From: Coccinella septempunctata
Taxonomy: Eukaryota > Arthropoda > Insecta > Coleoptera > Coccinellidae
Length of the DNA: 64,000 bases
NCBI RefSeq assembly: GCF_907165205.1
Contig: NC_058191.1
Location: 16,122,501 to 16,186,500 of the forward strand
Direction: 5' to 3'
Numbering within the stretch: the stretch's first letter is position 1; each line of letters begins with the position of its first letter. A model generated the notes under the pieces. That model worked only from the letters and a program-made list of their open reading frames with translations. It ran no database searches and was not told where the DNA came from. The translations under genes were made by a program, and so were the position numbers. Below are positions 11,133 through 20,743 of the stretch, in pieces.

Positions 11133-11523
11133 CCCCGGAGATCCGAATGGGAGGGTATTTTACCTCCGGATACGAATTTTGTCCTGTTCGACTGATCCAT
11201 CTTTTTGTAGGAGCTGCGTTAGGAGGTGTTCAAAAGCTGCACTGGTAACGCTGTCAGTGCAACTTTGGTTGCGGCTACGACTAGATTATCCTGTGGCACA
11301 GGTATCCAGATGACAAGGTCTGAGACGTAACTTGAGCAACGCAGAGAGCCATTTCCTGCTCAAGCCAATGTTTAGGCTACGTAATTGTGGAAAACAGAGT
11401 TATACCGCTCATGTTCGGTCGCCAGAGCCTCGTTCGTAAGAAAAGGGTGCACCGCGAGTAGGTGAGGTTGGCATTTGAGAGGAGAGGCTATAAAACGCAT
11501 CCTTTCCCCTTACACCCCAATAT
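11133..11523. other. Unidentified ~390-bp non-satellite insert
   Basis: The satellite is interrupted here: the parallel copy at 13777 continues as satellite. The insert is less AT-rich than its surroundings, contains a GGGAGGGTATTTTACCTCC hairpin, and ends near a CTATAAAACGC motif before satellite resumes. There is no poly-A tail and no clear target duplication. It may be the 3' part of a non-LTR element or a SINE; I do not recognise it. Confidence 0.35.
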
Positions 11524-11940
11524 TACACTTTGCCGAATTGACCACAGAAATCTCAATTCCTATCTGAACTATCGAAATGAAACTCAACACGTATATCTCA
11601 ATTCAAAAATTAGTAAAGTTTCGAGATTTGGATCGAATAGATCCAACAGATTCTTAGGAATTGATATCAAAATCAATCGAATCGACCTCCGATCTCCCTT
11701 TCTGTCAGAAGCAACGAACTGAAATTCAACTTATGCATCTCAATTCGAAAACTATCTACAGTTTCAAGATTTGGCTCGAATTGATCCAACAATTTTTGTG
11801 AAATTGATTTCACACTTTGCCGAATTGACCACTGAAATCTCAATTCCTATTTGAATTATCGAATTGAATGAAACTGAATACGTATATCTCAGTTCAAAAA
11901 TTGTGTACGAATTCTGATGGTCAATCAATAAAGAAAAAGT
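11524..11940 (-). repeat. Satellite segment upstream of H1 copy B
   Basis: About three diverged monomers in minus orientation. From about 11694 it matches 31942 onward, where the direct duplication carrying H1 copies B and C begins. Confidence 0.65.
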
Positions 11941-12298
11941 TCTATTCATCATGAATTGTTCGATCAAGGAGACTCAAATTTCGAAATAATAACTTATGAT
12001 AAGAATATCCGGGAACCTTGACAGGAGCGACTTCCACAAGTCTGGGAAGAATAGTTTCGGTCCGTCAAAAATGAAATATCGGCCTATTTTCCATATCGCA
12101 TTCGTCCGAAATACGATGCAATGATGAACCCAATAATTGGTACAAATAAAAAATTCTAAATTCCTCGAGATTTCGCAGGAAACTTGCAATTTCAAGTCCT
12201 TAGCAATAATTTACCAACCAATCGCCCGTCAAATTTCCGTCAACTTCGCTAATATCGGTACCACTATCAGAAGAAATCTAAAGTGTAAAGGTTAAACA
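11941..12298 (+). promoter_or_regulatory. Histone H1 5' flank (copy B)
   Basis: About 360 bp of non-satellite sequence leads directly to the H1 ATG and is also found before H1 copy C (32217-32572). The same flank, on both strands, precedes truncated H1 starts in the composite units. Its constant attachment to the H1 start suggests original promoter and leader sequence. I could not point to a TATA box or other factor site. The reverse-strand 73-codon frame in it is probably chance, since it changes between copies. Confidence 0.4.
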
Positions 12299-12963
12299 AT
12301 GACATTTTCAACATCCGAGTCTGAAATGCAACAGGCAACTACGCCCGCCACTGCTGTTGGTAAGACGCTAAACAAAGCTGAGAAAAAAAACCTCAGCAAG
12401 GTCAAAACATGTCAAACCCAGCCATCCCCCAACTTCCGATATGGTTAATAGTGCCATCAAAGGATTGAAAGAAAGGAGCGGATCCTCGTTGCAAGCTATC
12501 AAGAAATAGATCGGTTCGAATCACAAGGTCGATTCTGAAAGACTTGCACCGTTCATAAGAAAATTATCTTAAGACCGCTGTACAGTCCGGTTCCTTGATT
12601 CAGACCAAAGGAAAAGGAGCGTCTGGTTCTTTCAAATTGGCCGCTGGCGGTTCTACAACAAACGCGTCGAAGAAAGTTGCGAAAAAATTGGTCAAGTCGG
12701 CCGATGGAGCAAATAAGAATGCATCACCTACAATGGCAGCCGACAAGAAGAACACATCACCTGCCAGGTCTACATCTACAGTGAGTAGGTCGAAAAAGAG
12801 AGCGGCAATTGCGAAAGAAAAGAAGTCAAAATTAACGAAATCTCCCTCGATAGCTAAGAAGGCAAACAAATCGCCGACGAAGAAGCCCAAAGCACCGAAA
12901 CCAAAAACGGTCAAATCAGTAACGGCTCCGAAGAAAGTAACGTCTCCCAAAAAGAAAAAGTGA
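12299..12963 (+). pseudogene. Histone H1 pseudogene (copy B)
   Basis: Linker histone H1 binds nucleosomal entry/exit DNA and compacts chromatin. This copy has the full layout: a short Ser/Thr-rich N-terminus, a winged-helix globular domain beginning HPPTSDMVN and including IKGLKERSGSSL, then a long Lys/Ala/Pro/Ser tail ending in Lys codons and TGA. It is broken: an extra A in the A-run at 12383-12390 shifts the frame, a tyrosine codon has become TAG at 12507-12509 within the globular domain, and a one-base insertion near 12564 shifts the frame again. The tail from 12595 on is still open. The frame lacks introns and keeps its 3' stem-loop, as expected for a replication-dependent histone gene rather than a retrocopy. 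It sits within satellite DNA. Confidence 0.88.
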
Positions 12964-13000
12964 AACGTATATAATTTTGGAAGGAAAAAAATTTGAATCC

Positions 13001-13016
13001 GGTCCTTTTCAGGGCC
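13001..13016 (+). terminator. Histone mRNA 3' stem-loop (copy B)
   Basis: GGTCCTTTTCAGGGCC lies 37 bp after the stop codon, the usual spacing for the SLBP-bound stem-loop of non-polyadenylated histone mRNAs. No clear purine-rich downstream element was seen. Confidence 0.85.
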
Positions 13017-13239
13017 TCTAGAATTTTCTATTAAATATTACTTTTATAGATTTTCACTCGCTAGAGATACGATGTCATACAAGATGTTTTCATCGAACAC
13101 GGTAGGTAATTTTTTTCGGAAAATGTAAATATTTTTGAAAATGCTATCACATAAGTGCCGAATTCTAAAAATCATTTGACGGTCAGCAATTTTGCCGAAT
13201 AATTTCAGGTGCAGAATATTCACGATTTCTTTCAAGCTA

Positions 13240-14551
13240 TCCGATCAAAAAATCATGAAAACTGATATAATATTTGGGTCGAATTGATCCAACAGTTTTC
13301 GAGATATTCATATCATACTTTGCCGAATTGACCACTGAAATCTCAATTCTTATCTAAACTATCGAACTCTAATTCAATACGTGCACCTCAAATCGAAAAC
13401 TGTGTACAGTTTCGAGATTTGGGTCGAATTATTCCAATATTTCCTTAGGAATTGAAATAATACTGTGTCGAATCGAACACTGAAATCTCAATTCCTATCA
13501 GAACTATCGAACTGAAAGTTAACATGTCCATCTCACTTCGAAAACTATGTGTAGTTTCAAGATTTGGGTCGAACTGATTCAACAGATTTTGAGAAATTGA
13601 TATCACACTTTGCCGAATTGACCACTGATATCTCGATTCCTATCTGAACTATCGAACTGAAATTCAACATGTGTATCTCAATTCGAAAACTTTGTACAGT
13701 TTCGAGATGTGGGTCGAATTGATCCAACCTTTCCTTAGGAATTGAAATCGAACTTTGTCGAGACGACCTACGAAATTTTCAGTTCTATCAGATCAACGAA
13801 CTGAAATTCAACATATGCATCTCAATTTGAAAACCATATACAGTTCCAAGATTTTGCCCGAATTGATCCAACAGTTTATGGAAAATTGATATCACACTTT
13901 GCCGAATTGACCACTGAAATCTCAATTCCTATCAGAACTATCGATATGAAATTCAACATGTGCATCTCAATTCGAAAACTATGTGAAGTTTCAAGATTTG
14001 GGTCGAATTGATCAAACGGTTTTTGAGAAATTCATATCACACTTTGCCAAATTGACCACAGAAATCTCAATGCCTATCTGAACTATCGAACTGAAATTCA
14101 ACATGTGCATCTCAATATGCAACTCAATTCGAAACCTATGTACAGTTTCAAAATTTGGCTCGAATTGATCCAAAAGTTTATGGGAAATTGATATCACACT
14201 TTGCCGAATTGACCACTGAAATCTCAATTCCTATCAGAGCTATCGATATGAAATTCAACATGTTCATCTCAATTCGAAAACTATGTGAAGTTTCAAGATT
14301 TGGGTCGAATTGATCAAACGGTTTTTGAGAAATTCATATCACACTTTGCCAAATTGACCACAGAAATCTGAATTCCTATCTGAATTATCGAACTGAATGA
14401 AACTCAATACGTATATCTCAGTTCAAAAATTGTGTAGAGTTTCGAGATTTGGATCGAATTTTGATGGTCAATGAATAAAAGAATAAGTTCTATTTATCAT
14501 GAATTGTTCGATCAAGGAGACTCTACTTTCGGAATAATAACTTCTTTTTTT
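13240..14551 (-). repeat. Diverged satellite, several monomers
   Basis: Minus-oriented monomers follow H1 copy B. From 13789 on they are the inverted match of the right arm ending at 47377 (coordinates sum to 61166). The end reads into a partial copy of the H1 5' flank near 14500. Confidence 0.7.
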
Positions 14552-14826
14552 CATAAAGAACTATTCATGCCCCTCAAAAATAATGAATTACATTCGATAG
14601 ATCATCTATCCAGGAATACTATCCAAAAAACAGTTTGAAAAAATTCCTTCATTTGGAGTCTTGCCTGCAAAACGAGTGGCGTAGGGTGTAATTCTCTTGA
14701 ATTTTCGAAAATCTCCAATATCTCGAAAACCAAGGCCCTTTTACTGAACGTAAAATATATTTTTCTGAACCGCCATAGAGTCCTCTACCCCCAGGCTCAA
14801 TATTATCCATTCATTACGCCACACCC
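14552..14826. mobile_element. ~275-bp insert in the H1 5' flank, ending TACAGGGTGTGGCG (opposite strand)
   Basis: It interrupts the H1 flank between AATAACTT and CCTTGACAAG and replaces about 20 bp of it. The TACAGGGTGTGGCGTAATG end resembles ends of unclassified interspersed repeats in insects. The same insert is in the right arm (about 46340-46614), so it predates the inverted duplication. There is no coding frame. Confidence 0.4.
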
Positions 14827-15121
14827 TGTATATGGATACCTTGACAAGAGCGACTTCGGCAAGTCTGGGAAGAATTGTTTCGGTCCGTCAAAAATGACAT
14901 ATCGACCTATTTTCCATATCGCATTCGTCCGAAATACGATGCAATGATGAACCCAATAATTGGTACAAATAAAAAACTTTGAAATCCTCGAGATTGCGCA
15001 GGAAACTTTCAATTTCAAGTCCTTAGCAATAATTTACCAACCATTCGCCCGTAAAATTTCCGTCAACTTGGCTAATATCGGTCCCACTATTTGAAGAAAT
15101 CCAAAGTGTTAAGGTCAAACA

Positions 15122-15176
15122 ATGTCATTTTCAGCCTCCGAGTCTCAAGTGCGACAGGCAACCACGCCCGCCACTG
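15122..15176 (+). pseudogene. Histone H1 N-terminal fragment
   Basis: ATG and ~18 codons of H1, preceded by about 260 bp of H1 5' flank and cut at the PAT codons. The frame then runs a few codons into satellite and stops. Confidence 0.7.
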
Positions 15177-15235
15177 GTGTATGTACACAGTTTTCGAATT
15201 GAGATGCACATGTTGAATTTCAGTTCGAAAGGACC

Positions 15236-15556
15236 GTGGGGACCTGTGGACTTCAGTTCTACCTGGGGTTAGGCCCCCACAGTTGCTGGCGGTGTGGCAA
15301 TGAAGGCCACCACAGGGAGGACTGCCGAGGGGAAAGGACGAAGTTCTGTTCCAGGTGCGGCCGTGTGGGGGTCTTTTCCAGGGTGTGTTGCGTTAGAGAT
15401 AGGGGATCAATGACCGCCAGAACTGCCTCAGGACCGACCGCAACTCCAGGGAGCAGGACAGAGGCCATACTGCCGGACCTCCGACTGAGGCCCGCCGTAC
15501 CGCCAACACCGTCAGAACCGTCGCCGCCCACATCGTTGCCGCCCCTACCGAAGTAG
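15236..15556 (+). pseudogene. LINE ORF1 zinc-knuckle fragment, copy 2
   Basis: 106-codon frame with the intact CCHC knuckle and the degenerate second cluster. It is the inverted partner of the copy at 45610-45930 (coordinates sum to 61166). Confidence 0.7.
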
Positions 15557-16786
15557 AAGGTGAAAATGGATTAGAATTACCGAAAAAAAAAATTACCGAT
15601 TATTAAAATGATACCATTCCGAAAAATATCTTTTATTGCACCAACCGAAATGGTGGATGCGCTAACCGGAGTAGTAGTCGATTCGTCAAAATATCATTTC
15701 AATTCCTAAGGAACTATTGGATCAATTCGAACCAAATCTTGAAACTGCACATAGTTTTCGCATGCATCTCAATATGCAACTCAATTCGAAAACTATGTAC
15801 AGTTTCAAAATTTGGCTCGAATTGATCCAACAGTTTATAGGAAATTGATATCACACTTTGCCGAATTGACCTCTGAAATCTCAATTCCTACCGATATTAA
15901 AATGATACCGTTCCGAAAAATATCTTTTATTGCACCAACCGAAATGGTGGATGCGCTAACTGGAGTAGTAGTCGATTCGTCAAAATATCATTTCAATTCC
16001 TAAGGAACTATTGGATCAATTCGAACCAAATCTTGAAACTGCACATAGTTTTCGCATGCATCGCAATATGCACCTCAATTCGAAAACTATGTATAGTTTC
16101 AAAATTTGGCTCGAATTGATCCAACAGTTTATGGGAAATTGAAATCACACTTTGCCGAATTGACCTCTGAAATCTCAATTCCTATCAGAACTATCGATAT
16201 GAAATTCAACATGTGCATCCCAATTCGAAAACTATGTGAAGTTTCAAGATTTGGGTCGAAATGATCAAACGGTTTTTGAGAAATTCATATCACACTTTGC
16301 CGAATTGACCACAGAAATCTTAATTCCTATCAAAATTATCGAACTGAATGAAACTCAATACGTATATCTCAGTTCAAAAATTGTGTAGAGTTTCGAGATT
16401 TGGATCGAATTTTGATGGTCAATGAATAAAAGAATAAGTTCTATTTATCATGAATTGTTCGATCAAGGAGACTCAACTTTCGGAATAATATCTTATGACA
16501 AGAATATCCATGAACCTTGACAAGAGCGACTTCGGCAAGTCTGGGAAGAATCGTTTCGGTCCGTCAAAAATGACATATCGGCCTATTTTCCTTATCGCAT
16601 TCGTCCGAAATACGATGCAATGATGAACCCAATAATTGGTACAAATAAAAAACTTTAAAATCCTCGAGATTGCGCAGGAAACTTTCAATTTCAAGTCCTT
16701 AGCAATAATTTACCAACCATTCGCCCGTAAAACTTCCGTCAACTTGGCTAATATCGGTCCCACTATATGAAGAAATCCAAAGTGTT

Positions 16787-16809
16787 AAGGTCAAACATTG
16801 TTTGACCTT
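16787..16809. repeat. 23-bp palindrome at the H1 fragment start
   Basis: AAGGTCAAACA is followed by one base and its exact reverse complement. A third AAGGTCAAACA lies at 16822 just before the H1 ATG. It is a small local inversion or template-switch scar not seen in the other units. Confidence 0.7.
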
Positions 16810-16832
16810 ATTAGTGAAAATAAGGTCAAACA

Positions 16833-16887
16833 ATGTCATTTTCAGCCTCCGAGTCTCAAGTGCGACAGGCAACCACGCCCGCCACTG
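16833..16887 (+). pseudogene. Histone H1 N-terminal fragment
   Basis: Same ~18-codon fragment as at 15122, with its H1 5' flank (about 16470-16790) and the small palindrome just upstream. Confidence 0.7.
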
Positions 16888-16946
16888 ATGTATGTACACA
16901 GTTTTCGAATTGAGATGCACATGTTGAATTTCAGTTCGAAAGGACC

Positions 16947-17267
16947 GTGGGGACCTGTGGACTTCAGTTCTACCTGGGGTTAGGCCCCCACAGTTGCTGG
17001 CGGTGTGGCAATGAAGGCCACCACATGGAGGACTGCCGAGGGGAAAGGACGAAGTTCTGTTCCAAGTGCGACCGTGTGGGGGTCCTTTCCAGGGTGTGTT
17101 GCGTTAGAGATAGGGGACCAGGGACCGCCAGAACTGCCTCAGGACCGACCGCAACTCCAAGAAGCAGGACAGAGGCCATACTGCCGGACCTCCGACTGAG
17201 GCCCGCCGTACCGCCAACACCGTCAGAACCGTCGCCGCCCACATCGTTGCCGCCCCTACCGAAGTAG
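16947..17267 (+). pseudogene. LINE ORF1 zinc-knuckle fragment, copy 3
   Basis: 106-codon frame. The first knuckle reads HHMEDC and the second cluster CSKCDR, so this is one of the more diverged copies. It belongs to the unit missing from the right arm of the inverted duplication. Confidence 0.7.
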
Positions 17268-17942
17268 AAGGTGAAAATGGATTAGAATTACCCAAAAAAA
17301 ATTACCGATTATTAAAATGATACCATTCCGAAAAATATCTTTTATTGCACCAACCGAAATGGTGGATGCGCTAACCGGAGTAGTAGTCGATTCGTCAAAA
17401 TATCATTTCAATTCCTAAAGAACTATTGGATCAATTCGAACCAAATTTTGAAACTGCACATAGTTTTCGCATGCATCTCAATATGCAACTCAATTCGAAA
17501 ACTATGTACAGTTTCAAAATTTGGCTCGAATTGATCCAACAGTTTATGGGAAATTGATATCACACTTTGCCGAATTGACCTCTGAAATCTCAATTCCTAT
17601 CAGAACTATCGATATGAAATTCAACATGTGCATCTCAATTCGAAAACTATGTGAAGTTTCAAGATTTGGGTCGAAATGATCAAACGGTTTTTGAGAAATT
17701 CATATCACACTTTGCAGAATTGACCACATAAATCTTAATTCCTATCTGAATTATCGAACTGAATGAAACTCAATACGTATATCTCAGTTCAAAAATTGTG
17801 TAGAGTTTCGAGATTTGGATCGAATTTTGATGGTCAATGAATAAAAGAATAAGTTCTATTTATCATGAATTGTTCGATCAAGGAGACTCAACTTTCGGAA
17901 TAATATCTTATGACAAGAATATCCATGAACCTTGACAAGAGC

Positions 17943-18214
17943 CTTTTTCTGGGTTTTAACCATGTAGAGAGGTATTGGCTTCTTTGTCATTGTCGATGTC
18001 ATTCTGGACACCTCAGCGTCTGATATTCCCTGGAATATCAGGTCGTCCTTAATCAACGCAATATCAGCGTCGGTTGGTAAATGCCTAATAACGGCATATA
18101 TCTTCTTCTCCTCCTCCATTTGGTAGGTAAAAAATTCTTTACCATGCTGCTCGAAGAATGTAGTGATTTTTCTAAAATCATCTACGGTTGACGCGATGAT
18201 TTTTATACCGTCTT
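17943..18214 (-). pseudogene. Jockey ORF1 middle fragment (outer element)
   Basis: The minus strand encodes a gag-like segment including DAEVSRMTSTMTKKPIPLYM. It aligns with the start of the longer ORF1 fragment at 35685. It is one half of an outer Jockey copy split by a nested insertion at 18226-19163. At 17943 it breaks into H1 5' flank. Confidence 0.7.
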
Positions 18215-18225
18215 TAACTGTAGTT

Positions 18226-19163
18226 TTTTTTTTTTATAGCAGGGGGAATCTGCGACCGTGAAAACACGGGGCTCTATCTCTCGCCCAGAGGAACCCATTT
18301 CTAGGGAACACTGTGGGGTTACTCACTCTCCTGAGTTCGCGACCCACTAAACCTAACCTGCTTTTTGTTGGTTCCGGGCATTTGCCTATAAACCATTTAT
18401 CCCTTAATCGGTTGATTTCTTCTTGCACATTGTCGTGCTAGGGTTTTCATGTTCGTCCATTTCGGATATCTCTTCTTAGTATAGTTTTAATAAGTTGTCG
18501 TACTCATTTTAATCTCTCCTCAATTGATCTCTCGGTCTCTTTTGTAAATTCTCATTCTTCTTCTGTCTTCCTCCGGATCGTAGTCCACTAGTCTCCTGAG
18601 TTCTTCGTTTGGATGTTCCTTCGCTGTTTCGAATAACTTTTCAGCTTTCCTCTTCATAAATTCGGTGATGGTTTCCCACTCCAAATCTCGATATATCTGT
18701 TTGTTCCTGACAAACCAAGGCGCATCTATGGCACATCGTAGTAGCTTGTTTTCTGTTGCCTGAATTCATTGTATATGGCTCTTTGCCGCGAATCCCCAAG
18801 CACCTGATCCATAAGTCAGTTGCGGTCTAGCAACGGCTTTGATTATTTTCAATTTTCTCTCATTTGACATGTGGCTCTTTCTACCTATCAGCGGGTAGAG
18901 CATATTCATCGCTGCCTTGGTTTTGTCAACGGCTTGTTTGATATGGCTTCTCCATGTTAGACCTTTGTCTAGGGTGATACCTAAATATTTTGCTTCGTTT
19001 TCCCATTCGATTTCTTCTCCATCTACCTCTAGATTTGTTGTAGTTCTTAGTCTCCTCTTCTGCAGTAATATCGCTTGGCTCTTTTGTCCGTTGAGTTTTA
19101 TTTTCCATTTAATACACCAGTCATTTATTTCATCTATAGCTTCTTGTAACATTCCTTCTATAA
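18226..19163 (-). mobile_element. 5'-truncated Jockey element nested in Jockey ORF1 (left-arm copy)
   Basis: On the minus strand it begins at the end of the RT domain (IIEGMLQEAIDEINDW), runs through the ORF2 C-terminus and 3' UTR, and ends in a T-run (A-tail) at 18226-18236. The 11-bp sequence TAACTGTAGTT flanks it at 18215-18225 and 19164-19174 and forms the target-site duplication. The ORF2 frame is interrupted: an AGA codon is TGA near 18766. It is the inverted partner of 43416-44355. Confidence 0.8.
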
Positions 19164-19174
19164 TAACTGTAGTT

Positions 19175-19263
19175 GCACGGTTGTAATTTATCATTTTCGT
19201 GTAGAGAGCTTTAGATATCTCCACCCAATCTGAGGTGCCCATCATCGTGATGGGTGGAATTTT
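19175..19263 (-). pseudogene. Jockey ORF1 N-terminal fragment (outer element)
   Basis: Encodes IPPITMMGTSDWVEISKALY on the minus strand. Removing the nested element would place this directly upstream of the 17943-18214 fragment. It joins the H1 5' flank at GTTCGAT. Confidence 0.6.
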
Positions 19264-19875
19264 ATCGAACAATTCATGATAAATAGAACTTATTCTTTTA
19301 TTCATTGACCATCAAAATTCGATCCAAATCTCGAAACTCTACACAATTTTTGAACTGAGATATACGTATTGAGTTTCATTCAGTTCGATAATTCGGATAG
19401 GAATTAAGATTTCTGTGGTCAATTCTGCAAAGTGTGTTATGAATTTCTCAAAAACCGTTTGATCATTTCGAGCCAAATCTTGAAACTTAACATAGTTTTC
19501 GAATTGAGATGCACATGTTGAATTTCATATCGAAAGTTCTGATAGGAATTGAGATTTCAGAGGTCAATTCGGCAAAGTGTGATATCAATTTCCCATAAAC
19601 TGTTGGATCAATTCGAGCCAAATTTTGAAACTGTACATAGTTTTCGAATTGAGTTGCATATTGAGATGCATGCGAAAACTATGTGCAGTTTCAAGATTTG
19701 GTTAGAATTGATCCAATAGTTCCTTAGGAATTGAAATGATATTTTGACGAATCGACTACTACTCCGATTAGCGCATCCACCATTTCGGTTGGTGCAATAA
19801 AAGATATTTTTCGGAACGGTATCATTTTAATAATTGGTAATTTTTTTTTCGGTAATTCTAATCCATTTTCACCTT

Positions 19876-20196
19876 CTACTTCGGTAGGGGCGGCAACGAT
19901 GTGGGCGGCGACGGTTCTGACGGTGTTGGCGGTACGGCGGGCCTCAGTCGGAGGTCCGGCAGTATGGCCTCTGTCCTGCTCCCTGGAGTTGCGGTCGGTC
20001 CTGAGGCAGTTCTGGCGGTCCCTGGTCCCCTATCTCTAACGCAACACACCCTGGAAAGGACCCCCACACGGCCGCACCTGGAACAGAACTTTGTCCTTTC
20101 CCCTCGGCAGTCCACCCTGTGGTGGCCTTCATTGCCACACCGCCAGCAACTGTGGGGGCCTAACCCCAGGTAGAACTGAAGTCCACAGGTCCCCAC
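19876..20196 (-). pseudogene. LINE ORF1 zinc-knuckle fragment, copy 4
   Basis: 106-codon frame with knuckle variant HHRVDC, shared only with the copy at 40771. This supports descent by inverted duplication. Confidence 0.7.
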
Positions 20197-20255
20197 GGTC
20201 CTTTCGAACTGAAATTCAACATGTGCATCTCAATTCGCAAACTGTGTACATACAC

Positions 20256-20310
20256 CAGTGGCGGGCGTGGTTGCCTGTCGCACTTGAGACTCGGGGGCTG
20301 AAAATAACAT
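20256..20310 (-). pseudogene. Histone H1 N-terminal fragment
   Basis: Same fragment, minus strand, with H1 5' flank continuing to about 20650. The second codon is TTA instead of TCA, as in the copy at 40657. Confidence 0.7.
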
Positions 20311-20743
20311 TGTTCGACCTTAACACTTTGGATTTCCTCAAATAGTGGGACCGATATTAGCCAAGTTGACGAAAATTTTACGGGCGAATGGTTGGTAAAT
20401 TATTGCTACGGACTTGAAATTTAAAGTTTCCTGCGCAATCTCGAGGATTTTAAAGTTTTTTATTTGTACCAATTATTGGGTTCATCATTGCATCGTATTT
20501 CGGACGAATGCGATATGGAAAATAAGTCGATATGTCATTTTTGACGGACCGAAACGATTCTTCCCAGACTTGCCGAAGTCGCTCTTGTCAAGGTTCATGG
20601 ATATTCTTGTCATAAGTTATTATTCCGAAAGTTGAGTCTCCTTGATCGAACAATTCATGATAAATAGAACTTATTCTTTTATTCATTGACCATCAAAATT
20701 CGATCCAAATCTCGAAACTCTACACAATTTTTGAACTGAGATA

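Larger units (their letters stand above)
14827..17942 (+). repeat. Two tandem composite satellite units
   Basis: Two successive units each hold H1 5' flank, H1 N-terminal fragment, zinc-knuckle module, the ~130-bp unknown module and three to five satellite monomers. Start-to-start spacing of the zinc-knuckle frames is 1711 bp. One unit (about 1.41 kb) is absent from the matching right arm, so units have been gained or lost after the inversion. Confidence 0.75.
19264..20743 (-). repeat. Composite satellite unit, end of left inverted arm
   Basis: Minus-oriented unit holding H1 5' flank, satellite, unknown module, zinc-knuckle copy and H1 fragment. It matches 40225-41700 inverted (coordinates sum to 60967) and ends at the CR1-like LINE insertion. 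Confidence 0.75.

Noticed and set aside
12600..12950. 116-codon Phe/Leu-rich minus-strand frame, membrane-protein-like
   Set aside because: It is the antisense of the lysine-rich H1 tail, where AAR codons read as Phe/Leu.
14803..15018. Recurrent 71-73-codon frame (MKLKVSCAIS...) in the H1 5' flank
   Set aside because: It lies antisense to the H1 leader. Its ends change between copies and one copy has a large deletion, so it is probably chance.
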